Origin: Bacillus pumilus | GTDB taxonomy: Bacteria > Bacillota > Bacilli > Bacillales > Bacillaceae | Length of the DNA stretch: 64,000 nt | Assembly (NCBI RefSeq): GCF_900186955.1 | Contig: NZ_LT906438.1 | Location: 1,984,001-2,048,000 of the forward strand | Direction of reading: 5' to 3' | In this document: one piece after another, positions 8,138 to 18,211 of the stretch | Layout of the letters: every line of letters begins with the position of its first letter | How positions within the stretch are numbered: the stretch's first letter is position 1 | Program-made: the position numbers and the translations under genes | The notes under the pieces: generated by a model | Database searches by the model: none | Told to the model about the DNA's origin: nothing | The model's input: only the letters and a program-made list of their open reading frames with translations

Positions 8138-9234
8138 GACAAGACCTCCTCCCACTTCATAAGAAGCAGCTCTGAGGAAAAGCCCGGACCAAGCGCCCCG
8201 CAAAGTCCCATCTCCCCCTCTTCAGCTGATTGATGTTCCAGGAAATGCTTGATGACATACAAAACTGTGGCAGAGGACATATTTCCGTGTTGTTTGAGTA
8301 CTTCTTTTGAAGAAAACAGCTGATCCTCTCGTAAAGATAGACTTTCAACATAGGCATCAATCACTTTTTTTCCTCCAGGATGGGCTAGAAATACGGATAA
8401 GTCATTAGTTGAATATCCTTGCTCCTCTAAAAATTGATCCACCTGCTCTTTTAACCAGCCGGAAATCAAACTCGGAATGTCACGGGAGAAAATAACCCGA
8501 AAGCCGTCACTTGTAAATTCCCAGCCCATCACATCCTCAGAATCTTTCATTGTGACAGATTGCGTGCTTAGTACTTTAGGGACCGTTTTTAAATGGGCAT
8601 ATTCAAGCGCAGCTTTTTCCCCAGCTAAAAGAACCGCTGCCGTCCCGTCTCCAAACAAGGAGGTGCCGATTAAATTGCTTTTTGATTGATCTTGCGGCTG
8701 AAAGGTTAAACTGCACAGCTCACAGGCAACGACAAGTACCTTTGCTTCTGGAAATGCCCTTATGTATTCATAAGCTCGCGACAGCCCTGCCGCACCGCCC
8801 CCACACCCTAGGCCCCAGATCGGTACTCGTTTCGTATAAGGAGAAAAAGGAAGGACGTTCATGAGCTTTGCGTCAAGACTTGGGGTCGATAAGCCGGTAC
8901 TTGAAATAAAAAACAATGCATCGATCTCTTCAACCGGGACTGGTTTTTTTAGAAACTCCTTCTCTTGAAGACAATGTATGATCGCTTCCTTTGCATGAGC
9001 CAGTGCCTTTTCCAAATAGATATTGTTTTTCTCTTCAAAAGAGTGGTGCGTCTGATACCATTCAATGGGCTGCACAAACTGCCTGCTCTGAATTTCTCCA
9101 TTTTGAAAAGCTCTCAGCAGCCGGTCAATATCTTTAAACGATCGTTTAAATTGAGACCTAGCAAAATCAGCAGCTGTTTTCTGATCCACGTGATGCTTCG
9201 GGTGACTCGTTCCAACTGAAAGAATGTACGCCAT
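8134..9234 (-). CDS. bpsA: BpsA, type III polyketide (alkylpyrone) synthase
   Basis: 366 residues. The chalcone-synthase-fold catalytic triad is present: Cys about 144 in GLGCGGGAAG, His about 285 in AHPGGKK and Asn about 318 in HGNMSSATV. The family condenses long-chain acyl-CoA with malonyl-CoA to make triketide pyrones, which BpsB then methylates. The ATG at 9234 has AGAGGTG six bases upstream; the GTG three codons earlier overlaps that site. Translationally coupled to bpsB. Confidence 0.93.
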   Translation of the reverse strand: MAYILSVGTSHPKHHVDQKTAADFARSQFKRSFKDIDRLLRAFQNGEIQSRQFVQPIEWYQTHHSFEEKNNIYLEKALAHAKEAIIHCLQEKEFLKKPVPVEEIDALFFISSTGLSTPSLDAKLMNVLPFSPYTKRVPIWGLGCGGGAAGLSRAYEYIRAFPEAKVLVVACELCSLTFQPQDQSKSNLIGTSLFGDGTAAVLLAGEKAALEYAHLKTVPKVLSTQSVTMKDSEDVMGWEFTSDGFRVIFSRDIPSLISGWLKEQVDQFLEEQGYSTNDLSVFLAHPGGKKVIDAYVESLSLREDQLFSSKEVLKQHGNMSSATVLYVIKHFLEHQSAEEGEMGLCGALGPGFSSELLLMKWEEVLS

Positions 9235-9339
9235 CGGCTTCACCTCTTTTTTCGGTTAATATCCCCTATCGAAAAAAGGATATACATGCCGAACCGTCAC
9301 AATTCAGTCAAAACATTTTCCTCCGTCTAACTTTTTGTC

Positions 9340-9368
9340 TTGACGACAATTGATAAATATTGGATAAT
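9340..9368 (+). promoter_or_regulatory. Sigma-A promoter of a candidate small RNA
   Basis: TTGACG (9340-9345) and GATAAT (9363-9368) are spaced by exactly 17 bases. The strand is antisense to both neighbouring genes and no ORF follows. Confidence 0.6.
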
Positions 9369-9374
9369 ATAGGT

Positions 9375-9438
9375 GAAAACATGATGTAGTTTTCCTCCTT
9401 CACAGGTTCGTTCCAAGCCAAGCGAACCTGCTTTTTTT
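9375..9438 (+). ncRNA. Candidate trans-acting small RNA, about 64 nt
   Basis: The predicted transcript begins about seven bases after the -10 and ends in the T run of a strong terminator. It would fold into two hairpins: a 5' stem GAAAAC (9375-9380)/GTTTTC (9389-9394), and the terminator stem (9403-9430). The eight bases between them, CTCCTTCA, hold CUCCUU, the exact complement of the Shine-Dalgarno AAGGAG. The only start codons are followed at once by a stop (ATGATGTAG), so it does not encode a protein. The layout resembles C-rich Gram-positive small RNAs that block ribosome binding (FsrA, RoxS), but it is at a different locus. Expression is inferred. Confidence 0.55.
9403..9438 (+). terminator. 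Terminator of the candidate small RNA
   Basis: Eight-base GC-rich stem CAGGTTCG/CGAACCTG with a 12-base loop, followed by CTTTTTTT. Confidence 0.8.
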
Positions 9439-9536
9439 ATGTAAGCTATGTTCAAGAATAATATTGATTCAGTAAAAAATAAAAGGACTCTCTTTGAATT
9501 TCCTCTCTTATCAACACCTAAAACGCAAAACTTCAC

Positions 9537-10148
9537 CTAAATCATTTCAAGGATTGACTTAATAAAATCAGTTTTTTCATCTGCGTATTTGTGTTTGTCA
9601 TTTTCATGTAAACTTGATAATTTAAGTTTAAGCTGTTGGTATTCACTTCTAGCTTGCTCGTTATTGCTCAAGTAATCTCTGAAATTTAACTGTTCAAGTA
9701 AATACTTATTGTCTCTTTGGTACATATGGATTTGATGTGTTCTTGGTTCTCCTTTATTAAAGTAGTGTCTTTCAGGTAATACATTTGTTCCTTTATATGA
9801 GTAACCGAGTCCTTCCAAAGCTACTACACATTTTTCTCCATCAAAAAAATGATCTATTTCAATTGCAATATCAATAATTGGCTTAGCGCTTAAACCTTTT
9901 ACTGCTGTACTTCCAATATGGTGTACATTGACTGTGTATTGACCAATATCACCTATTATCTTTCGCTTTTCTCTTTCAAATTCTTTTGTCCACTCAATAG
10001 ACCAAGGGACTAAAAAGACTTCCCCTCTTGGTAATCCCAGTATTTGCTTATCCCACCTTTTTAATTTTAACGTCCATTTGGAAAATTTTAATAAACCAAG
10101 TTTATCATAGGTCTCATATGTAGAGAGCAGACAGATTTCAATAATCAT
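9537..10148 (-). CDS. GrpB-family (UPF0157) nucleotidyltransferase-fold protein
   Basis: 203 residues. The UPF0157/GrpB core is clear: LGLPRGEVFLVPWSIEW, then HHIGSTAVKGLSAKPIIDIAI and a C-terminal NDKHKYADEKTDFI helix. The HIGSTAV motif is the nucleotidyltransferase-like signature. Function in the family is unsettled. About 35 residues precede the usual family start, so the true start may be internal; no good ribosome site decides it. The gene is more AT-rich than its neighbours and lies beside a transposase remnant, which suggests horizontal gain. Confidence 0.7.
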   Translation of the reverse strand: MIIEICLLSTYETYDKLGLLKFSKWTLKLKRWDKQILGLPRGEVFLVPWSIEWTKEFEREKRKIIGDIGQYTVNVHHIGSTAVKGLSAKPIIDIAIEIDHFFDGEKCVVALEGLGYSYKGTNVLPERHYFNKGEPRTHQIHMYQRDNKYLLEQLNFRDYLSNNEQARSEYQQLKLKLSSLHENDKHKYADEKTDFIKSILEMI

Positions 10149-10287
10149 CCTATTCGTTTAGATCTATTTCTTGGTTGATGTCATTCAATACGATTCTTAA
10201 CAATTCACTCTCATCTTATTTTATATCTAAAGAACAAAAATTCCCTTCAACCGATTATTAATAGAGTTATTTAACATAGCTTTATGC

Positions 10288-10316
10288 AAAAAAACACCTC
10301 TCAAATGAGAGGTGTT
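10288..10316 (-). terminator. Hairpin terminator near the transposase remnant
   Basis: Ten-base perfect stem AACACCTCTC/GAGAGGTGTT with a four-base loop; on the minus strand it is followed by seven T. Confidence 0.7.
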
Positions 10317-10329
10317 AGACCGTAGACAA

Positions 10330-10361
10330 ACCCCACCTTTACTTCAAGTAAAAGTGGGGTT
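10330..10361. repeat. Inverted repeat beside the transposase remnant
   Basis: CCCCACCTTTACTT pairs with AAGTAAAAGTGGGG (one mismatch) around a short loop, with T runs on both strands. It could be a bidirectional terminator or the end of the vanished insertion sequence. Confidence 0.5.
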
Positions 10362-10362
10362 T

Positions 10363-10810
10363 TCACTTACCAGCTTCTGTTCTCGGACGAGTGTAAGGCT
10401 TGACAGGTCTTATCTCTTGATCCATTAAAAACATAGCGATATATGGTGTTTTATATACAGCATCTACCGTGTCTACATTTCGTTTTCCGATTTTCTCTGT
10501 CACCTGTTATACGAGTGAATTTAACATACGAGTATCATGAACATTGCCACCTGTGACCAGTGATCCAAAAATAAATCCTGTTGAATCACAAGCTGTATGA
10601 AAGGAATAAGCAAATGACTTTTCACGTTCACCTTTTACATAGTAGCCAATCTCTGATTCAGTTGTACTGACTTTGATTTCTTTTGTTTCTTCTTTATTTT
10701 GTAGGGGTAAGAGCTTACTCTATGTATTTCGCGATTGATCGCCTCTATCTCCAATATCCACATGAGCATCCTTTTTTCAATGAAATCGTCATTATACAAC
10801 ACTTTCATAC
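10363..10810 (-). pseudogene. Decayed IS1182-like transposase (C-terminal fragment)
   Basis: Translation of the minus strand gives a transposase C-terminal region: EIKVSTTESEIGYYVKGER, SFAYSFHTACDSTGFIFGS, GGNVHDTRMLNSLV and IRPVKPYTRPRTEAGK, typical of IS1182-family DDE transposases. An in-frame TAA (10507-10509) interrupts it after NSLV. Upstream, a segment reading EIEAINREIH lies in a different frame from KLLPLQNKEETKEIK, showing an indel. The N-terminal half is missing. It is dead and marks a past insertion. Confidence 0.8.
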
Positions 10811-11102
10811 GGAATCTCCCTTTCGCTTCGCATTAATGGTTAAATCTGATGCTATCTTAGCGTATAAATATCAACGTTTCGATCATTATTCAGAATGATT
10901 TCATTTAAACATGAATGGATCACCTTTTTTTCTGATCAATACAAAGCAATAACCATGAAATGCTAATTTATTTGATTATTATATATAAAAAGGTGTTTTT
11001 TTCCTGTATACTTAATCAATATGAACACCATGAAAAACAGTGAAAAAAGATAGAATCTACTACATGATTCGGCACAAAATTTAATTGACTGGAGTGATTG
11101 TA
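10811..11102. other. AT-rich intergenic region upstream of the deacetylase
   Basis: No convincing gene is visible. TATACT near 11010 follows a long T run and may be a -10 for the deacetylase gene, but no good -35 is present. Confidence 0.4.
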
Positions 11103-11957
11103 ATGAAAAAGGTGTCCAAAAAACAGACACCCTACAACACGATACTTCTCTCGAAGATAATTGGTTTAGTGCTTCTTACACTGTTTCTCTTTTTTATCTG
11201 GGATATGTCTAAACCCCATTTGCAGGCGACAAATGGGCAAGCAAAAATTGTTGCCAGCAGTGACTTCCGAGACACAAGCATCAGTCTGAAAGCAAAAGAT
11301 CATTCTACAAGAACATTGGATACACATGTTAAGACCAATCCAAACCAACAGACAACGAATAAAACGGTCTTTTTAACATTTGATGATGGTCCTACTGCTA
11401 CATCAAATCAGCTGTTAAATGTATTAAAAGCACATCACGTGAAGGCGACATTTTTCATGCTTGGACCGCAAATCCAAGCACACCAAGCAGCTGTGAAAAG
11501 ACTTTATCAAGAAGGACATCAATTAGGGCTTCATGGCATGACGCATGATATAAACCGCTTTTATCAGAACAGTGAGTCTCCCGCAAATGAAATGAGAGAA
11601 GCTCAGCGCATTCTTGCTTCTGTTACAGGCGTTTACACCCGTCTTGTGAGAACACCCTATGGCAGTGTTCCAAATTTAACATATCATCAAAAAGTACGTT
11701 TAAACCAAAATGGCTTTATTTACTGGGATTGGACGATTGATAGCCTTGACTGGAGATATAAAAACTCACAATATGTTCCAGAGGTATTGAATCAACTGCA
11801 AATGTTTGAGAAAAATAACCCATGGGAACCAAAAGTTATTTTAATGCATGATCAACCCTCTACCACAAACTATTTAGATAGCCTGATTACACAGCTAAAA
11901 GCAAGGGGCTATACATTTGCAGTCATTAACGAAACAATGCAGCCGGTACAACATTAA
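11103..11957 (+). CDS. Membrane-anchored polysaccharide deacetylase (NodB domain)
   Basis: 284 residues. A basic N-terminus and one membrane helix (about residues 14-34) are followed by a linker and a NodB domain from about residue 88. All five motifs are visible: TFDDGP (about 92), HGMTH metal-binding histidines, RTPYGS, DWTIDSLDW and ILMHD. It should act outside the membrane, removing N-acetyl groups from peptidoglycan or another glycan. B. subtilis relatives include YheN and PdaC; I cannot choose one. The ATG at 11103 has GGAGTGAT upstream, which rules out the in-frame TTG six codons earlier. Confidence 0.85.
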   Translation: MKKVSKKQTPYNTILLSKIIGLVLLTLFLFFIWDMSKPHLQATNGQAKIVASSDFRDTSISLKAKDHSTRTLDTHVKTNPNQQTTNKTVFLTFDDGPTATSNQLLNVLKAHHVKATFFMLGPQIQAHQAAVKRLYQEGHQLGLHGMTHDINRFYQNSESPANEMREAQRILASVTGVYTRLVRTPYGSVPNLTYHQKVRLNQNGFIYWDWTIDSLDWRYKNSQYVPEVLNQLQMFEKNNPWEPKVILMHDQPSTTNYLDSLITQLKARGYTFAVINETMQPVQH

Positions 11958-11973
11958 TAGTGCTAATCACAAC

Positions 11974-12000
11974 AAGCCCGTATCCAAAAGATTCGGGCTT
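11974..12000. terminator. Hairpin shared by convergent deacetylase and pbuX genes
   Basis: AAGCCCG-tATC pairs with GATt-CGGGCTT around a CAAAA loop. T runs are poor on both sides. Confidence 0.5.
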
Positions 12001-12007
12001 TCAGTGT

Positions 12008-14010
<2,003 letters not shown>

Positions 14011-14040
14011 TCAGCTCAAACAAGAGCTGTTTCATTTGCT

Positions 14041-14109
14041 CACTCATAGTCGGACGGTATCGGTGTCCGGTAGAAACTTGCGTGCCATCATCACGCGATT
14101 ATATGAGTG
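14041..14109 (-). promoter_or_regulatory. Guanine-sensing purine riboswitch aptamer
   Basis: On the minus strand P1 is formed by CACTCATA...TATGAGTG, enclosing the conserved core ATAATCGCGTG and TCCGACTATG. The pyrimidine that sets specificity is C (in CCGACTATG), as in the B. subtilis xpt guanine switch; an adenine switch would have U. It controls xpt-pbuX in cis through the terminator at 13955-13991. Confidence 0.95.
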
Positions 14110-14122
14110 TTATAGTGTTCAA

Positions 14123-14151
14123 ATTATAACAAGATTTCAGACGCTTGGAAA
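14123..14151 (-). promoter_or_regulatory. Promoter of xpt-pbuX
   Basis: Extended -10 TGTTATAAT (TATAAT at 14123-14128) with a weak -35 TTTCCA (14146-14151) 17 bases upstream. Transcription would begin just before the aptamer. Confidence 0.75.
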
Positions 14152-14226
14152 GCACTTTTCTAGAAAAATACCGAACTTAAATAATAGATCAGATCAAAAC
14201 GTTCGTTTTTAGAATATTCAAGCATC

Positions 14227-14257
14227 AAAAAAGCACCCTTCTAAGCAAAGGGTGCCT
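14227..14257 (-). terminator. Terminator of ypwA
   Basis: GGCACCCTT/AAGGGTGCT stem followed by a T run on the minus strand. Confidence 0.85.
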
Positions 14258-14262
14258 TTTAT

Positions 14263-15768
14263 TTAAGATAAATACAGTTTCGTATATTTATCCGTTAAAT
14301 AATCGATTAAATATTGTACATTTAATTCCTCACCAGTCGCATCTTGAATGATTTCAGAAGGCTTTTTGCGTTTTCCATGCTGGTGAACATGTGTTGTGAG
14401 CCATTCTTTTATCGGTGCAAAAGACCCATTTTGAATCAGCTCATCAAAATTCGGTAAATCTTTGATCATTTGGTGCTTTAGTTGCGCCGCATACATATAA
14501 CCAAGGGCATATGAAGGGAAATATCCAAAGCTTCCATCAGACCAGTGAACATCCTGCAAGATGCCGAGTGCATCATTAGGAGGCGTAATGCCAAGATATG
14601 CTTTATATTTTTCATTCCACAGTGCAGGCAGGTCTTCGACTGCCACTTCTTCATTAAATATCGCTTTTTCAATTTCATAGCGGATGATAATGTGAAGCGG
14701 ATATGTAAGCTCATCTGCTTCAATTCGAATATAAGTTGGCTTCGATTCATTCACTGCATGCACAAAGTCTTCTAAAGAGACATCTTTAAACTGCTCAGGA
14801 GACGCTTCTTGAAGCTTTTGATAATACGTTTTCCAGAAGTCTTCATGTCTGCCAATAAAGTTCTCAAAGAAAAGAGACTGTGATTCATGGATCCCCATTG
14901 ATGTGCCATCACATAATAACGTTCCGCTCAGCGCCTCATCAATGTTTTGTTCATAGATGGCATGACCACACTCATGAATCGTGCCAAAGATCGCCATCCG
15001 AAAATCATGCTCATCATAACGGGTCGTCACACGAACGTCCCCTCTGCTCAATGTCACAGCAAACGGATGAACTGTTGTATCCAGACGTCCTGCGTCAAAG
15101 TCATATCCTAATTCTTTTAAGAAGAAAAGACTCAGTTCCTTTTGTTTGTCGATCGGAAAGCTTTTCGATAAAAATGAAGTATCCGGTTTATGAGGAGAGG
15201 CTTCGATTTTTTTCACGAGAGGAACAATGGCATCACGAAGTGCACCAAACTTTTGATCTAGCTGTTCAACCGTCATATCTGGTTCATAATTATTGAGCAG
15301 CACATCATATGGCGTTTGTTTCACGCCCCAATATTGAATAAAACGCTTGTTAAAATCAATGAGCTGTTTTAAGTATGGTGCAAAGAGTGAAAAGTCTGAT
15401 TTCTCCCTTGCTTCTACCCAAACATGCTCTGCTTTTGATTGTAAAATCGAGTATTCTTTAAATTCTTCTTTCGGAATTTTGCTGTTTTCATCATACTCTT
15501 TTTGTGATAATTCGAGCGCCTTTTGTGTATCTTTTGACAGCTCATCTCGGTGTTTATTTAATGCGTGGAGAAGATCTCTCATTTCATCAGAAGTCTTCAT
15601 ATTAAAAATATCACTTGATAATTGACCGATCGTTTCAGCTCTGAAATCGGCGCTTTTTTTAGGCGCCTGTGTTCTAGAGTCCCAATAAAGTAAATGGAGC
15701 GCCTCCGTATAGTGGGCGATTTTTCCTAGTAATTGATAAAACGCTTTCTCTTTTGCTTCAAGACTCAT
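14263..15768 (-). CDS. ypwA: Thermostable carboxypeptidase 1, M32 family
   Basis: 501 residues, the family length. The zinc motif HExxH is seen as HECGHAIYEQ near residue 260, with the downstream HESQSLFFEN of the M32 family supplying the third ligand. It is a cytoplasmic metallo-carboxypeptidase of broad specificity. It is a single-gene unit with its own terminator. Confidence 0.93.
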   Translation of the reverse strand: MSLEAKEKAFYQLLGKIAHYTEALHLLYWDSRTQAPKKSADFRAETIGQLSSDIFNMKTSDEMRDLLHALNKHRDELSKDTQKALELSQKEYDENSKIPKEEFKEYSILQSKAEHVWVEAREKSDFSLFAPYLKQLIDFNKRFIQYWGVKQTPYDVLLNNYEPDMTVEQLDQKFGALRDAIVPLVKKIEASPHKPDTSFLSKSFPIDKQKELSLFFLKELGYDFDAGRLDTTVHPFAVTLSRGDVRVTTRYDEHDFRMAIFGTIHECGHAIYEQNIDEALSGTLLCDGTSMGIHESQSLFFENFIGRHEDFWKTYYQKLQEASPEQFKDVSLEDFVHAVNESKPTYIRIEADELTYPLHIIIRYEIEKAIFNEEVAVEDLPALWNEKYKAYLGITPPNDALGILQDVHWSDGSFGYFPSYALGYMYAAQLKHQMIKDLPNFDELIQNGSFAPIKEWLTTHVHQHGKRKKPSEIIQDATGEELNVQYLIDYLTDKYTKLYLS

Positions 15769-15842
15769 ACGTTTGTTCCCCCAATCGATAAAATATGTAT
15801 GTACGTTTCAAGGCTACTTCAAGGAATGTTCTTTTGTCAATC

Positions 15843-15872
15843 AAAAAGGAGGATACGCAGATGGTATCCTCC
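15843..15872 (-). terminator. Terminator of ypvA
   Basis: Nine-base perfect stem GGAGGATAC/GTATCCTCC, followed on the minus strand by TTTTTGATTG. Confidence 0.8.
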
Positions 15873-15896
15873 TCTCTTTTCTCGTTCATATGTTAT

Positions 15897-17843
15897 TTAA
15901 GATGTGATGATTGGCTTTACAGGCAGAACGGATTCAATTTTACTTTGAAGCTCTGTATCTTCCTTACGGTCAAAGTAAATATGAATGGTTCCTGCATCTT
16001 GGCTTGTCCGAATCAGTCTCCCAATTCCTTGTCGTAAGCGCAGCAGCATATACGGAAGATCGACTTCAGCACGAGCGTCCTTTGCTTCATTCCGTTTCGC
16101 CTCAAATACCGGATCACGAGGCGGGTAAGGAAGTCCCCAGATGATCACATTTGTTAATGATTGACCTGGAATATCTAATCCTTCCCAAAGGTGAACAGAG
16201 CATAACACAGACGTCTCATCTGCTTGGAACTTTTGAACAATTGTACTGATTTCCTCGTCTCCCTCAAAGTACACGTCGAAAGGCAGTGATTCATTCGATG
16301 CCTCAAGCTGCTTTCTAAAGAAATGAAGTTCATCAAATGAAGGGAACAAAATGAGAGACCGTCCTCCATTATCTTTCAGCTGAGTGATCACTTGCTGTCC
16401 TTTTACTTCTTGCTCTTGAAGCTGCTGAATCCCGTGGAAATAAATCTTCATTTGTTCATCGTAATCATACGGCGAAGCGACACTCATTGATAAGTAATCT
16501 TTAATCCCAAGACTTTCAGCTAAATAATCAAAGGATTGATTTTCAGACAATGTAGCAGAAGAGAAAATGTATGGTCTTTTTTGCGAGAATACCTTTTCAC
16601 CAAGCACCTCTGCGACAGTCTTTGGCATCACAACAAATGTCGTATCTAATTCCTGCTTTTCAAGCCAGCTAATCGCATTTTTTTGATAAAGCGACAGAGA
16701 ATACGCCATTTGTTCAATGTACTCTTCCACAACAGACAATTCGTATTGATCGATTGTATACATCTCTGATTCAAATACGAGTGCTTCTCCGATTTTTTCA
16801 AGTAAATCACACAATTCACTTGCTGAACGCTTCACCTCATCCACACGTCCAATTTCAAGTCGATGCGAGCCCTTGATTTCTTTGGCATGTGTTTTTAAGA
16901 GATAAAAGAACTCATCGTTTGTGGCAAGTGCATCTTCAACGAGCTCGGCAAACTCTTCGCGTATATCGTTTTGAAGCAGGCGCTCTAAAAAGGTTTCGAG
17001 CATTGATTGCTTCACTCGGTATGTCAGTGCTTTTTGTGCGGCAAATTCAAGAAGGTGGCCTTCATCAAATACAACGGAGCTATGTTCTGGAAGCAGCGGA
17101 AGCTGACCCTCGCGTTTGCGGGATTCCTTCGTCCACACATGCTCCATATAAAAATCATGAGAACAGATGATAAGGTCTGCTGCTTTCCGGTAATGATCTC
17201 TTGATAAATTCAGACCACAGCGATGACGCATATCGCACGTCAAGCAGTCCTGAAACGAGTCATAGCCAATGCGTGACCATTCATCATTGGATAGCTCTGG
17301 GTACTCTTTTCGATCACCGTACGGATAAAAGTTCTGCATCCCATGTGATTCATGAACAAACGAAGGAAGCGATTCATAAATATCGAGCCACTTCTCATCA
17401 TCTTCACGCTGCATGGTTTTCTCTAATTTCTTTAAGCATAAATATTGATCATGCGATTTACTTAATCTCGCATCTATTTGAATATCAAGGTGATTGGCAA
17501 TTTTATAGATATCACCCTCTTGTTTCACTAGCTGTTCAATTAACGTTTCGTCTGCACATGCAATAATCGCAGGTTTCCCTGTATACCTTGCATATGTGAC
17601 CGCAAATAATAGGTAAACGATGGTTTTGCCTGTGCCTACCCCAGCTTCGGCAAACATCACACTTTTTTCTTTAAAGGCTCTTTCTAGTTGAAAAGCCATG
17701 AATATTTGTTCATCTCGAAGATCAAAGCCCTTTTCTGGCAAAATGTCATAGAACACATCACCAATCCAGTTGCCCAGTTCTTCGTAAAAATTATGTTCTT
17801 TTGATAATGAAAAAGGCAAACGAGATGCTGTCACCTGCTTCAA
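15897..17843 (-). CDS. ypvA: YpvA, DinG/XPD-like ATP-dependent helicase
   Basis: 648 residues. Walker A is AEAGVGTGKTIVY near residue 66, and the DEAH-type box reads VFDEGH. Between them lie four cysteines (one in QYLCLKK, three in DCLTCDMRHRC), the pattern of the XPD-family iron-sulphur cluster. Motif VI appears as LRQGIGRLIRT. It is a predicted 5'-3' DNA helicase in repair; unlike dinG in this window it lacks an exonuclease domain and keeps the cluster cysteines. Confidence 0.88.
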   Translation of the reverse strand: MKQVTASRLPFSLSKEHNFYEELGNWIGDVFYDILPEKGFDLRDEQIFMAFQLERAFKEKSVMFAEAGVGTGKTIVYLLFAVTYARYTGKPAIIACADETLIEQLVKQEGDIYKIANHLDIQIDARLSKSHDQYLCLKKLEKTMQREDDEKWLDIYESLPSFVHESHGMQNFYPYGDRKEYPELSNDEWSRIGYDSFQDCLTCDMRHRCGLNLSRDHYRKAADLIICSHDFYMEHVWTKESRKREGQLPLLPEHSSVVFDEGHLLEFAAQKALTYRVKQSMLETFLERLLQNDIREEFAELVEDALATNDEFFYLLKTHAKEIKGSHRLEIGRVDEVKRSASELCDLLEKIGEALVFESEMYTIDQYELSVVEEYIEQMAYSLSLYQKNAISWLEKQELDTTFVVMPKTVAEVLGEKVFSQKRPYIFSSATLSENQSFDYLAESLGIKDYLSMSVASPYDYDEQMKIYFHGIQQLQEQEVKGQQVITQLKDNGGRSLILFPSFDELHFFRKQLEASNESLPFDVYFEGDEEISTIVQKFQADETSVLCSVHLWEGLDIPGQSLTNVIIWGLPYPPRDPVFEAKRNEAKDARAEVDLPYMLLRLRQGIGRLIRTSQDAGTIHIYFDRKEDTELQSKIESVLPVKPIITS

Positions 17844-17908
17844 CCCCCAACTTTTGAATCATTCAGACATTCTATAGTAACATTTATGCTGGGGAATGAC
17901 AATCTTTT

Positions 17909-18106
17909 TTACGATCGCAAACGATGTTGATAGGTTTCTTTCATTAAAAATGCATGCTCAGAACGCTCTATGTAAGCCTGAGCAAGCGCTAAATCTTCGA
18001 TGGCTGCTGTCAGCTGAGCAGATTGTCCACCTTCTTGCCCTTCAATTTCTTGAGCAGTCGAAGCGAGTGCTTTTTGGATTAACTGAAATTGATCATATTG
18101 TATCAT
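17909..18106 (-). CDS. yptA: YptA-like small protein, unknown function
   Basis: 65 residues, acidic and helical (QKALASTAQEIEGQEGGQS...). AGAGGTG precedes the ATG by five to six bases. B. subtilis has a small protein, YptA, in this neighbourhood; I assign the name from position and size only. Confidence 0.55.
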   Translation of the reverse strand: MIQYDQFQLIQKALASTAQEIEGQEGGQSAQLTAAIEDLALAQAYIERSEHAFLMKETYQHRLRS

Positions 18107-18176
18107 GGAGACACCTCTTTTTTTAAAATCAAGTTCAGTTTATTCCGTCCCGTGAAGGTTTATACCTTTCTGGGAT

Positions 18177-18206
18177 AAAAAAAGCCACACCTTCTGTAGG
18201 TGTGAC
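18177..18206 (-). terminator. Terminator of the ypsC methyltransferase gene
   Basis: GTCACACCT/AGGTGTGGC stem followed by seven T on the minus strand. Confidence 0.85.
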
Positions 18207-18211
18207 ATTTT

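Noticed and set aside
9340-9376. Fur box in the candidate small RNA promoter, by analogy with FsrA
   Set aside because: TGATAAATATTGGAT does not fit the 7-1-7 consensus well in its right half; iron control is not supported.
9327-9536. 69-residue minus-strand ORF over the candidate small RNA
   Set aside because: No ribosome site, improbable composition, and it runs through the terminator hairpin of the opposite strand.
10683-10898. 71-residue plus-strand ORF
   Set aside because: It is antisense to the transposase remnant and has no ribosome site or family resemblance.
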